A stretch of 64,000 bases of DNA, taken from assembly GCF_000143415.4 (NCBI RefSeq), contig NW_003314276.1:1530466-1594465 (forward strand), read 5' to 3'. The stretch is from Selaginella moellendorffii (Eukaryota; Streptophyta; Lycopodiopsida; Selaginellales; Selaginellaceae). Positions within the stretch are counted from its first letter, which is position 1; every line of letters starts with the position of its first letter. The notes beneath the pieces were generated by a model. The model did not search any database and was not told where the DNA came from. It saw only the letters and a list, made by a program, of their open reading frames with translations. Shown piece after piece: positions 1 through 11,525 of this stretch. The position numbers were made by a program, and so were the translations under genes.

Positions 1-1574
1 ACTTTTCTAATGGCAGATCTATTAATCATTTTGCTCAAAAACCATTTCATTTTCGTGAGCCATTGCAAGCTAGAAAAAGGGTTAGCATTGACTTAGGCAT
101 AATCTAGCTCTTGATTACATGCCTATCCTTGCTCTGCATTTGGCTTAAGTTTAAGCCCAAGCTCTATACCATGCTAATTGATAGAATATCCTCATATTAG
201 GCTACTAATATGCTGAAATAATGCTAAACTCCATTTAATTCTATTTTATGTGCTAAATGCTTTAAGATTGTTCCTATATTGTTGTATGCTCCTATCTTTC
301 ATTCTTTGGGTTGTATACTTGAGAGTTGTTTCATGCTCCACTTCTTTCGCTCTTTGGCTCTATACTTAAGAGTTTGGCTCATCCCTTTATACAGTGGCTT
401 AAGGCCTTGAAACTTGAGTTCCACTCCACTATTGTTAAACATATGACATATAGTATATAGCAAATAAAGGGTTTAGGTTCTTCTTCATGATGGTAAATTA
501 CCATAGGATAAAGAGTGAAAACTACATATACTATAGAAACCTTGCTATTGCTCCTTAAGTAGCTTGGTGTTAAATTAATTTTGAGTTTAGTAAAAAAGAG
601 AGTAGCATGAGTTTGTCTATGTTGTGAATAAAGTTGGTGGTATTAGGTGTTGTAAATCTTTATTAGTGGGGTGTGACATTTATATTGCATTTTATTGAAT
701 CAAGATAGCACTTGATACTAAACCTTTATATTAGTGGCATAGGCATTATTTAGTATTTTTTTATTGATGATCAAGTCATTATTCTTTCTATATCATATCC
801 TTGTGATCATCAATAATTTGGTTACGAAGTTGCTTGATCAAACGATGATTAACCCCAAAATGGTTGATGGTGAAGCTAATCTACTTATAAGTAGTAGCAT
901 TATTGACTATGTTCTCAAAGATGATTCATTATGCTAAGTTAATAATGGTATCTTGGTACCTTGAGAGTTTGCCCATTAATGTTTTGGAAAGGGTTGTAAC
1001 ATTTATTTGGTTTAGCTTATTGGTTTATCCATTCACACTTCGAATAGATCATTGGATAGAGAAGATAGGTATTTTTGAGACATTGACATTATTAGTATTT
1101 GTGTTAGTGGAAGTGGTTTTTTATATTGAGTGATAAGGAGTTTTCCTTAGAACTTAATTTTTCATGTCATTTCTTTGCTAATATTTTGTCTTCATATTAG
1201 ATCTTGAAGATGATTGAAAAAGAGTGTAAGTGCAATTTGGATATCAAAAGATATAGTCTTTGTGATCAAGTCTTGGGTATTCATTTATATTTATGGATAT
1301 TATAATCAGATATATAAGCATGATTTTCAAACACTTATGCATTTTGTTAGGTCATGAGAATTTGTGTTGAAGTGAATCTATATAAAGTTGTAGATATGAG
1401 GAAGTTGGTTAAGTCTTAAGAATTTGTATTTTTCTCTAGAATAAAACATTTTTGCAAATTTTCTTAGACTTTTTCAATAGCTGATCTATTGATCATTTTA
1501 CCTTAAATAATCTATTTTTGTTAGCTATTGCAAACTAATGAAAGGGTTAGAGTTGACTTTAGTTAGCTTGAACC
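1..1574 (+). repeat. Decayed LTR-A retrotransposon pieces
   Basis: No gene is seen here. About 100-540 matches, in reverse orientation, the right part of the LTR at 41969-43112 (for example the block ending in a decayed form of the CCATAGGATA hairpin near 505-515). About 1440-1574 and 1866-1960 match the reverse complement of the internal region near 40000-40160 of the same family. Most differences from the young copies are C/T or G/A changes. The small open frame at 903-1133 has no recognisable domain and is probably chance. Confidence 0.7.
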
Positions 1575-1861
1575 ATGCTTTATTTCGTTAAAGTGGAACT
1601 TATTTAGTAAAGTGGGACATTAATTAGCATGTGTCCACATGCCATTTCCTAGTACTTAATTAATATTTATTAATATTTCTATCAGTTTTTTAATTTATTT
1701 TTTATATTTCACAATATTATAACACAAAATCATATGAAAATTTTTTAATTTATAAATTATAAAGCTAAAACTTCAATTTTTTATTGTTGTTATAAAAATG
1801 GCATGTGGCCACACACCATAAGTGGGATAATGAAAAATTCCACTTTAACGAAATAAAGCAT
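1575..1861. mobile_element. MITE related to the 13.2-kb transposon
   Basis: A 287-bp element with inverted ends. The left end begins ATGCTTTATTTCGTTAAAGT and the right end is its reverse complement. It is flanked on both sides by AACC (1571-1574 and 1862-1865). The uninterrupted site is visible in the related sequence near 40060-40075 (opposite strand), where a single GACC occupies the position. The ends match those of the element at 23472-36680 at nearly every base, including the subterminal TTTAGTAAAGTGGGA-type stretch on the left and TCATTATCCCACTT on the right. Two copies of the family palindrome lie inside (1623-1645 and 1798-1819). It has no coding capacity. This is a non-autonomous derivative of the family. 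Confidence 0.9.
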
Positions 1862-1865
1862 AACC

Positions 1866-2640
1866 ATAGTAAGTAGTTTCTATGATACAACCCAAAAGGC
1901 ATATTGACTTTTGGGGTTTAAGTAATTGAGTTGGATAGAGTTTAAATTTGGCCTTTTATATTTGAACCTTTATGGATTGTCTATTAAATTGTTCTATTTA
2001 GTTTTTTATGATCAATTACGCTTCCTTACAAATTTATACCCTTGTGAACGGAAACTAACAGTTATTGCTTTCCTGAAAACCCACTCTCTTGACACTCTAT
2101 TCCTTGGGTTAAGCCTAGCCAGAGGTAAATTAAACTTATCAGATATCAATTTCAATATGTGGTATGATTTCCCTAGCCAATCAATAAAGTTGGACCTGAG
2201 ACTTTTTTGAAATGTAAGCTCCTAAATTTAGACTTTTTGGGAGGTCACTTAACTTAATATTACTTAAACCCAAATATCCCAAAACCTTTAACCATTTGGA
2301 AAAGGAAGTGCACTTTTATTTATGGGCCCTCTCATTATATTTGAACTTTTATGGATTATCTCTTAAGTTTTTCCTTTTGATTGCTTACACTCAACTATAA
2401 ATAATTAAGTTGAACATCAACATCATCAACTAAGGTATAGAGCCACAAAAACCAAATTAAGATCAATGAAAGCTCATTACTTTCATAGAATCTAATAAAA
2501 TACAAGGTGTAACCTACCACCAAACATAATGTTACCAAGAAAAGGCGTAAGGGTCACCTTTCTAAAAAAGTGCAATAGCCACTTTTATTTAAAAAAGGGT
2601 CCGTGAATAAAAATGCACCCCCTTTTTTAAATAGTTAAAA
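1866..2640 (+). repeat. Decayed LTR-A internal region
   Basis: The stretch continues the retrotransposon copy interrupted by the MITE. Positions 1870-1940 match the reverse complement of about 40000-40070, and about 2430-2600 matches about 39815-39985 in direct orientation. It is AT-rich. The open frame at 1926-2210 overlaps this repeat and shows no domain. Confidence 0.55.
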
Positions 2641-2644
2641 GTCT

Positions 2645-3800
2645 TAGGATACTATGAGATACAAATCCCTAAGCACCAAAAAGAGTTGAAAGTGTGCCAC
2701 ATGACAATGATCGTAATGAGCATAATATATTTGGACCAAAAGCTCTAACTCGGAAAGTCGAGAGCAAGAGTGAAACTCCAAATAAAGTGCTCAAGAAATA
2801 AGCATGAAGCGATTGATGAATGAATCTCTAGAAAGGGACACAAAAAGGATTAACACATGATAAGTGTTGTAACACATGGAAGCATCAGGACCGAATCCAA
2901 AATGGAGTTTAAGATAGAGTCTGAAAAGGAGTCCAAAAAGGAGTGGGGTTAAACTCTAGCGGAACCAATTTGGCTAAAAAAGGCCAATGTGACCTAAGAA
3001 GGTTATACCTATATGGTGGGTGATGATATAACCATTAAGGAGTCTAAGGCTAAAATGAATATGGATGGACAAACAATATAAGTTGGTGAAGTGCTTAAGA
3101 GCTAACATTAGCTCCCTTAGAAAATCAAATGGTTGATGCTCCCAATCCAAGTATGGGTGGCACTATCTACTTGGATACCTGGTGTGGCTCATTAAAACCT
3201 TGCTCTAGCTACATCTCTAGGGCACTTAAAGGCGAAAGATGGGGGGAGTACCCATGAGGTTAGCATTGGGTTGTAGTGTTTCAAAAAGTCATCCCAAAGT
3301 CCTGAACTGTGAAAAGGAAGAGAAGTAATCCACTTGTGTAGTGACTAAAGATATGGTCACGTGGTGAAGAATTTCCGGAGGTTAATGGGATTTAGTGGTC
3401 AAGCCTTTGAACCCTAACACAATGGCAGTGTTAGTGAGCACTACTATGAACAGAGAGGGATTTGATGAGGACCGAAGAAAGGATATTGGGGAAAAGTGCT
3501 CCTCATCTCTCCGAGCACCCTAAGGATGTTAAGGTGTGGTCATGAGATGACCACTTATGGACAAATGGCCTAGTTTTTAGGAGATAGAACTGTGGTATGG
3601 GTGGTCTTGGACAACTAATGAAACAAAGATGAAGGGATAGATATGTTAGTGGTACCTTTGGGTGTTTATCATGAGATTGGACATGTGAAGCACTTGGACC
3701 AAATGCAAAAATAGAGTGACAAAGAGGGTATTCATAGGGCTAATAAGGTTAGGAGTAGGACTTGAAAAAATTGTGAGTGAAATTCCTCCAAGTGGTCAAA
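2645..3800 (+). repeat. Decayed LTR-B copy
   Basis: This stretch matches, on the opposite strand, the region about 17270-18985. Shared landmarks are the block near 3150-3260 (GGTGGCACTA, TACTTGGATACCTGGTGTGG, GGGGAGTACCCATGAGG), the block near 2655-2870 (TCCCTAAG to AAAGTGCTC), and a vestige of the GAGTCC-type hexamer at 2890-2945. A third fragment is at about 10083-10372. No coding sequence is seen. Edges are approximate. Confidence 0.65.
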
Positions 3801-3899
3801 AAAATGGTTAAATGAATGGAAAATTTAATTGCTTACAACTTAGTATCGGAATTGTTCTTTAATCCAACTCTTATTGGTAATCAAGTATATTACCACTTG

Positions 3900-6380
3900 A
3901 TATTATTATCGGAAGGTCTCAAAAGTGGGTCTATCCTCAAGGAGTAGCATGTCGAGAGGGCATGACTCTCCAGTTGACTTTATATTATATATTATATATG
4001 TGAACGTGTAGGCAATATGGTGGATAGAAAAGGGGCTAATAAAGGAACGACTTTGAGATCTTTGAAACAATAAAAAGTTTTCCTTAGAGTGTGATTCATA
4101 TAAATATTTGACTTTACAAATTAGTTAATATGGTTATGGTAAATAACTATAATTGGGATCACAAGAAAAATAAAGACTTTAAGATAATAAAAGAGATGCA
4201 AGATTATCCTTATATGGTTGAAGATGGTGCTTATGAATTTGAGACTAGAATTAATGACCTTAGGAAGTCAAATACAAATAAGGAAATGGTAGTTAAGATT
4301 ACTTTTAATAAAGGCTAAAACAACCTAAGGAGTTTTGGGGGTGTGCTTAAAAGATGAGGTGGTCCTTATGAATATAACATAAGTTATATTCAAGTGTGGT
4401 GGCACTTCAAAAATAGCTATGAGGCTAGGAGTTTATAGGTTGTCAGATTAGTAAAATTGAAAAGCTGGATGACTCAGTACAATCAAAGAATGGTCCTAAA
4501 GGATTAGTAGAAATACATTTGGATCGATGTGTGTTATACCTTACAAAGGATTGGGGGATCATAAGATTTAAGTATGAGAATAATAGGTATCTCATAGATG
4601 GTAAAATGTGCCATACTAAAGTTGTGGAAAGGTGTTTATAGAAAAAAAAAAAAAACAATTTGGCAAAAAATTATGTATAAATACTATAGTGTAGTGTTAA
4701 TTGATAGTTGGTATAAAAAATGACTATTATGGTATTGACAAGATCTAGACATAAATGGGAAGTATTATGAGGGTAGGTTTATAAAGTTGATAGTGTGGAA
4801 ACACTAAATGTTTCAAGGAATGAGGCTTTGAAGTTAAGTTGGTTAATTCATAAGATCCTTTGCTAAAGGAATCCTAATGGCATAGCTTAAGCTTAAATGC
4901 ATGCAATTTAAGTGCATTGACCCAAACAATGATGGAGGTGTGGAAGCATCAGCAATGAGTTGTAGAACTTGACGACTATGAAGCAACTAAATAAAAGGTG
5001 TGGAATAATTAATTGAATTGGTGGAAGTTCAAAACTTTGTGAAATAAAAAAGAGGTTAAATATATCCCTTGGGGGATAAATTGCTTATATTATGATATAG
5101 TGAGTTAATGTTATAAAAAAAATGTTCATTATCAAAGAAGTCTATCATTAGGACACCTAAGCACTCTAAACATTCAAAAAGTGGTATTTGGTATCACGAG
5201 GGCATTAAATAAAGGGACTAAAACTCTAAAGAATAATGAATAAAATGTGCTATTTAAATGTCCAAAGTTGCAAAAAACTAAAGATGGAAGGAGTCTGTCT
5301 ATCTGAATTTGACAAAGCCAAAAAGATTTTGGTATAGCTAACAACAGATATACAGAGGCTCATGAGTAGCAACATTAATTCTAGTGTGTGGGATTATAAA
5401 GTGAACATATTTAGATTAAGGAACTACTCCCTAAGCTATCAAGTAGATTCATCCTTAAGAATATTTGCTAATACATGGTAGAAAGTGCAAAGTTACCTTC
5501 TTAGCCTAGAGGAGAATAACCAAAAATAATATATAAGGCCAAAAGTAAATAATAAAAAGATTGCCTTATGGCAAGTTTCAAGATTATGCTTCTGTTATGC
5601 CACTTTGATTTTACACATTTATATGAACCATTTACACATGTCTTTTTAAGTACTCACCTACTTAAAATTGTTTTTAAGAACATTGAAGGGACTCTATCTC
5701 TTACTTTGTTAAAACATCTCCTTTTGCAAGCTTTTAACTGTCATATAGTATAATATGGGCAATTCTATACTTTAGACTCTCCATGGCATCATGGTTGTTA
5801 ATAGTAACTTTGAGCACCACTTGATCCTTCAGTCATAACTTATATAACCACCCTTGGCTATGCCTTTTGATTCCTATAATTTAATTATGAGGTTATTAAG
5901 GTTGGTGAAATACTTCCCAAATGTTCAAAGAAATGACTTTGAACAAGAGTCGATATTTAAGGACTTTTATACTTATACAACGAACCGTATTACATTGGTT
6001 AGATGACTTGCTAAGCGAGGTTGGCAAGTTGAAGGAACAAAGACCCTATTTGAAGATAATGATTTCAAGAGGGTGGCTTATGTGCTTATGCATAGAGGAG
6101 TCCATGCATGATTATAAGCTAGTCAACTAACTTGTCAAGTGAGAAGACTTGGAAGCTTGAAGTAACTAAGTTCCTAAATTGTGATTTATAGAGTGCATTA
6201 AATATAAATTGGTGCACCAGTGTGGGGAGTCATACCAAACATTCTAGGTGATACCATTTTGTAAATGAATATATGGAAGTTGGGTTTGAGTCTGAACCCT
6301 ATAGAGCTTGGGTTCGATAAACATATATATATATACATAACTCACGTCCCACCGAACTCACATGTTCCATCTATGTCGTC
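3900..6380. other. AT-rich stretch without recognisable genes
   Basis: Only short AT-rich open frames are present (4130-4318, 5568-5753, 5921-6130 and a reverse one at 4443-4658). None has a domain, a good splice context or a match elsewhere in the window. It probably consists of old retrotransposon interior. Confidence 0.5.
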
Positions 6381-8650
6381 TTGCACTCCAAGTTGGACCA
6401 ATGGCTAGACCTCTAGCTCTCTCAAACCAATGGAGGATATCCTCGCTCTAAGCCTTGAACTCTAGAATGTCTCTTAATTCCTATGTCACCTTGAAGATCT
6501 AGGGCTATACCTCTCTCGCCACATCACATTCCCATAGTGCATGTCGCACTATCTCTAGCTCACCATACTCCTTGCATCGTTGGCATGCTTCCTCTTGGAA
6601 TCGCTATCCTACTAGCAGCCCGTTATGGCCTTGACTTTCTCCTGTACCGGTAATTTCCAGAATGCAAGCATGTTGTCCACCACTTGATTTGCTTCAACTC
6701 CTTGCTCGATCCATTTCTTCCAGAGCTTGGGGATCTCCCCTCGAGCCTCCTCCCTGCTGGTCAAGAGACCATCCCGTGCTTCCTTGACTTCAAACTAGAA
6801 GAAGCTCCTCACTCCTAATTTCCATATTGTTGGGTCCCAATCTAGATTTTCGATGAGCTGCTGTCGCCACCATTTGAGAATGCCATCCCCCTCTAGTGTG
6901 GCCATCGATTGAACCACTACCAACTGCTTTAGAGCATGTTGTACTACTCGAATCCTGCCCTTGACTTCATCAACTGTCACTATCGGCATGACCTGTTCAT
7001 CTCTTGCTGGCAGCAGCATATCACCTCTCGTAACTTGAAAAGGACACCTGACATTTTGTTTGGGAGATACAACAAACCACACCTCCACATCGCCATTCTC
7101 CCAAGCTGGTGTTGGGGCTGTAAATGCCCGTGTCCAGGTCCCCAAGCTGACTTGTTCCCCATCTAGCTCCATGTCCCATTGCAGAGCCACAAAATCTCCA
7201 GGTTTGAGACAGTGTCTAGGCTAAAGATGCCCCTTCTTCACCTCACTCACCACTTTGATGATGCAAAGAAGATCAAGGTGGACTTTCCTCCACTGTCCTG
7301 GGTTAAAGACTTGCATATGCCTTGTAGTCTTCCTCCTATCCTTGTCCAGAACTCCCACTAGTTGCTTAAGAGTTCGGAAGCCTTCACCATGCAGTTTTCT
7401 CCAGATTGTGTAATGATCTTCCCTACCTAGTGTCTTGTCGTCCACTTTGAAGAGGTCATTCAAGAATAGGGGCTGGTTCAACCAGTCCTCCGCTCACCTC
7501 GGCATTTTCCTATTGACTGGAAACTCACTCCACAACTTGAGAATCCCTTGAACTAGCATGTCGCCCTTGACTACTTGCTTTAGCCTTTAAAAAAAAATCC
7601 AACATGAATCCTCCTCCCACAGTCTTGTAGCATTGTGCTTAGGCTGGATTGCCAACAAACTTTGCCTGAACATGAGTCTCCAAGGTTGGTTACCTAGTTG
7701 AAGGCCCATAAGGAGGATTTTGTATTATAGTGCCTTTGCCATGTCGGTTAGATCAATAACTCCAAGTCCTCCCAAGACTCGTGGATGTGCTATGGATTGC
7801 CATGCGACCTTGGCCATGATCCTCCTTGTGACAAGCGCGCCCTGCCACACATACTTACGAACCATCATGTGTACCTTTCTGAGAGTGTTCAAGGACAAAC
7901 CAGACTGAGAGGTGGTACCAAATGTTGGGCAGGATGGTGCTTCTAGCTACAACTACTCTCACTGGCAAACCAAGTTTCCAAGGAGCCCACTTCTAGATTG
8001 ATGTTCATATCCTTCGGAGTAAGGTGTCATCCTGAAGTGCTATACTGAACCGAGTACCAACCTAAATCCCCAAGTACCTGGTGTCCTCTCCTGGTTTGAG
8101 CCACTAGAAGCTGATGTCTTGACCCCAAGACTTGATACCTGGCTACCCCCAATTTATATCCACTAATTTGTTCTAGTCAATTGCTGCACCAACTACGAGG
8201 TTGAAAGTCTCCAATGCCTTCTTAGCTGCATCCAGATTCTCCTTGGTCACGAGTAAGAACAAGCTGTATCATCTACAAATGCTCCGTTTAGAAGTTCTCG
8301 AGCCATCCTTGCCATTCTCGGAAGTTGTTGTCTTGCAGCTGACAAGGTGAGTCCTTTGATGCGCCCACCTTCCACTAGAAACGTGCACAATTAGAAAGAG
8401 ATAGGGCACCAGTGGATACCCTTGGCATATCAAGTGTCCTAGTTGAAAACTCAATCCTGTCTCACCGTTGATTGTGACTCTTCTTGTAGCTCCACAGTAC
8501 AGTAATTAAATCATAGCAACCATATCTCTTAGAATGCCAATCGTATGCATACACTCCTCCAAGAACCTCTAGTCCACACAATCATAGGCCTTCTCGAAAT
8601 TTAATAACCACGCTACAGTTGAGTTTGAGTTCGCTTAGGTTTGAGTCCCA
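6380..8650 (-). pseudogene. Decayed LINE (non-LTR) reverse transcriptase
   Basis: The reverse strand shows pieces of a plant L1-like ORF2 in the expected order. First, about 8650 down to 8400 reads FEKAYD, then V-x-ING-x-TG and a C-Q-GYPL-x-PYLF block, which are RT-domain signatures of LINEs. A vestige of the FADD-type motif (ADDTACS) follows at about 8250-8280. An open stretch at 6795-7190 corresponds to the region after RT. A C-x2-C...H-x4-C zinc-finger-like tail (zf-RVT type, reading CQRC and HALWEC) lies near 6520-6600. Stops and frameshifts interrupt it throughout, so it is dead. Its end next to 6380 shows no clear poly(A) or target duplication, so edges are approximate. Confidence 0.75.
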
Positions 8651-10080
8651 ACCTACTAAGGTGTGATGATAGTTTGGAATATAAGGACACTCATTTTTTC
8701 ATAGACTCTTAGTAAGGAGATTGGCTTGGGCACACCACCAAGCAGGGATGCCCTAGAGTCATGATACACAATTAGTGTACTTAGTTTAAAAGATTAGCAT
8801 ATCTAATTTAAATACTCTAGTGTAGGTAGCATCAAGGACATGATGAATGAAATGGGGATACCCAATCTTTGTTGCTATGGACCATTAGTTATAAGTATTA
8901 GCTTGGGTGCACTACCAAGTGTGGAAGATGCATAGTCAATAATTTAAAAGTCTAGTAGACCTAATATCTATTGATAGACATGTTAATATGTCTATGTGAG
9001 GTCACTAAATGACCCTATGGCTAAATAAAGATAAGCTTTTTGTTACTTTAAGGAATAAGTTTTTTAGTTCAAAGCATTGATTTGAATTACTGGTAATAAT
9101 GTGATTTGGTTAAAGTGACTAAATAGGAAAGACACCTAGGTGAAATAAGCTGTCATAATATAATAGTATTATAAGTTTAATAAAATAGTCTTTAAAGAAG
9201 AACCTATAGGAAGGTTGGGCTGTAGATAAAACCCTCAAATAGAAAATGCTAAAGAAACTTATTAAAGGTGAACACCCTCTAGACTCAGCAAAACAGAGCT
9301 TTTGTTATAGAATTGAAAGGATATCTAAAGGATGGAGGTAGTGATACAATATTGTTTGGTGCAACAATCAAAAGATAAGAGCAAAATATTAATGGCCTAG
9401 AATAGGCCATAAAAATTATTGGAAGGAATCCAAATAATAAATTAAGCGAAGAACACCCATGTGATAGATGCTAACAAATTATGGAAAAGGAAATATGTTT
9501 CCAAAGATGGATTTCCTAAATAATCCAATGTGAAAAGCTCTTAGAGATGGAGCAACAAAGTAGCCAAATAATAGGGCCATAAACAGCCCTAACACAAATT
9601 ATGGACAAATAAAATTTAATGCCTAAGATGGTAAAAAATAAAAGAGAAAATGATAGTGCCCTCAAGTAAAAGACTTCCTATGGTGAGAAAATGGAGTTTG
9701 CACAACATGTGCAATGCAAGGTGTTAAAAACACCAAAAAAATTGACTTCAGAAGTTAATATCAAAGTTCTAAAGTATAATGGTTACGCTGATAGAGGTTA
9801 AGACTACTCTGAAATGAATAATAAGATTGAGATAAAAAAAAGTCTTTTTAACATGTTTAACGAGAACTAAATGAACAAAGGGAGAGAACCACCACATGTG
9901 GTTTAATGAAATTTTAAGTTGGAGAGACTATACTCCTTAGAGGATGGGCAAAGCATGATGAGCCTTCAGTGTTGAATTATTAAGGAATTTAAAGATGAAA
10001 ATAGTAATCCATGATAGAGTTACTTTATAAAATGGTTTATCATTCGATGAGAATATCGAACTTCATCTATAAGTGGTGGA
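8650..10080. other. AT-rich intergenic stretch, no gene seen
   Basis: There is no open frame of note on either strand. Base composition and short A-rich runs resemble the old retrotransposon interiors elsewhere in the window. Confidence 0.5.
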
Positions 10081-10082
10081 GT

Positions 10083-10890
10083 TGTGAGATGCAAATCCCT
10101 AAGCCCTAAAGAAGAGTTGAAAGTGTGTCACGTGGAATTGGTTAAAGCGGAAGTCTAATGAGTGTAATACATTTGAACTAAAAGTTCTGACTCGAAAAGT
10201 AAAAAATGGGAGTGGAACTTTGAACAAAGTGCTCGAGAAATGAACATGAAGCAATTGATGAATGAATCTCTAGAAAAGGACATAAAAAAGACTGACATAT
10301 GGCAAGTGTCATAACATATGGAAGTGTCCAAAATAGAATATGAGATGAAGTTTGAAATGGAGTCCAAATGTTAACTTACATTTATTAATGTTGAGAACCT
10401 ATGATTGAATCTAGTGATAGTTTACTGTATTTGCCAAAACATACCCCATGTTAGCTCTATTCAATTCTAATGGTTATTTATGGAAAGTGTTTAAATTTTC
10501 TTGAGTCTAAGTGCAAATTCCATACTATGCTAGTAAAATACCCATAGGCCATTAGTATATTAAAATTGCACCATACTCTATTTAACTCTGTTTTACATAT
10601 TAATTTTAGCATTGAGATGTTAGATACTTTAGAACTATTTCAAAATCACTCTATGCTCCTATCCTTTCCCTTTTTATGTTATACACTCAAAAGTTATTTT
10701 GTGCTTTAGTTCCTTTGGTTCTTGGTTAAATGCTTAAAAGTTTGGCTCTATCCCTTCATTCAGTGGCCCAAGGCTTTATAAATTTAAATTTTGCTCTATT
10801 GCTATTGGTTCATAAGTTCAAAAGTTTAGGTTCCACTCCATAGTTATTCTATAGTAAAACACTATAAAATAAAAAGTGAAAACCATATAC
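10083..10890 (+). repeat. LTR-B fragment followed by LTR-A fragment
   Basis: About 10083-10372 is a second direct copy of the LTR-B block at about 2650-2960 (shared AAATCCCTAAG, GAGTTGAAAGTGTG, AATGAATCTCTAGAAA). About 10400-10890 is an LTR-A fragment in the same orientation as 100-540, ending in a decayed form of the CCATAGGATA hairpin. No coding sequence is seen. Confidence 0.65.
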
Positions 10891-11106
10891 ACTACTTCAT
10901 TAATATGTTACTAATTGTTTTCATTAACTTAGTCCTTTTTCACATTTTTCTATACTCTTTCACACATTTGAAGTCACTAATTAACTTTATCTTCCACCAC
11001 ATAAAATTATATATAATGTTCCATGTTTCTTTATTAGAACTTTATCATGTTCCCTTATTTGTATCACCTCCTATTATTACTGGCAAGTAAAAGTTTAAGG
11101 TTATTA

Positions 11107-11421
11107 CTATTCTTGACTTAAAGTATAAGTATCACAAACTTTATCATTTAGTTGATTGTATTCATGTTTTCGAATTGGTTGCAAATTTCTAACAGTAATA
11201 TAGACCACTTCAGCTGGCTGGACTGAATCTACATTCAAAATGGAAAGCCCCTTGGAAACCCCACCACAATTGGGGATGGAAAATAACATGGAATTTGCAG
11301 CAGTCTTGTAGAAACAGCTCCTGGGGGTATTCAGGCCAAACCTCCTCATACCTATATGGCATGTCTCACTCCAACCAACAGCCACTTCTTCTTCACCTTC
11401 AAAGTTAGCAATGAGAATCAT
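11107..11421 (-). CDS. Uncharacterised open frame, 104 codons
   Basis: A short reverse-strand frame lies about 100 bp beyond the stop codon of the DEAH helicase gene. It has mixed, protein-like composition (hydrophobic and acidic start, several Cys, N- and V-rich end) but no motif I recognise. It could be a small gene, an exon of something larger, or chance sequence in the 3' region of the helicase gene. No splice pattern linking it to another exon was found. Confidence 0.25.
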   Translation of the reverse strand: MILIANFEGEEEVAVGWSETCHIGMRRFGLNTPRSCFYKTAANSMLFSIPNCGGVSKGLSILNVDSVQPAEVVYITVRNLQPIRKHEYNQLNDKVCDTYTLSQE

Positions 11422-11525
11422 GGTGTACTTATAGAAAAGACCAAGGACATCTCCGGGTGAACGCTTCCACCACCACCAATGTCTGGCCTGTTAGCTCCAT
11501 CTCAGACCTCAGTCGCAGCACCAAA

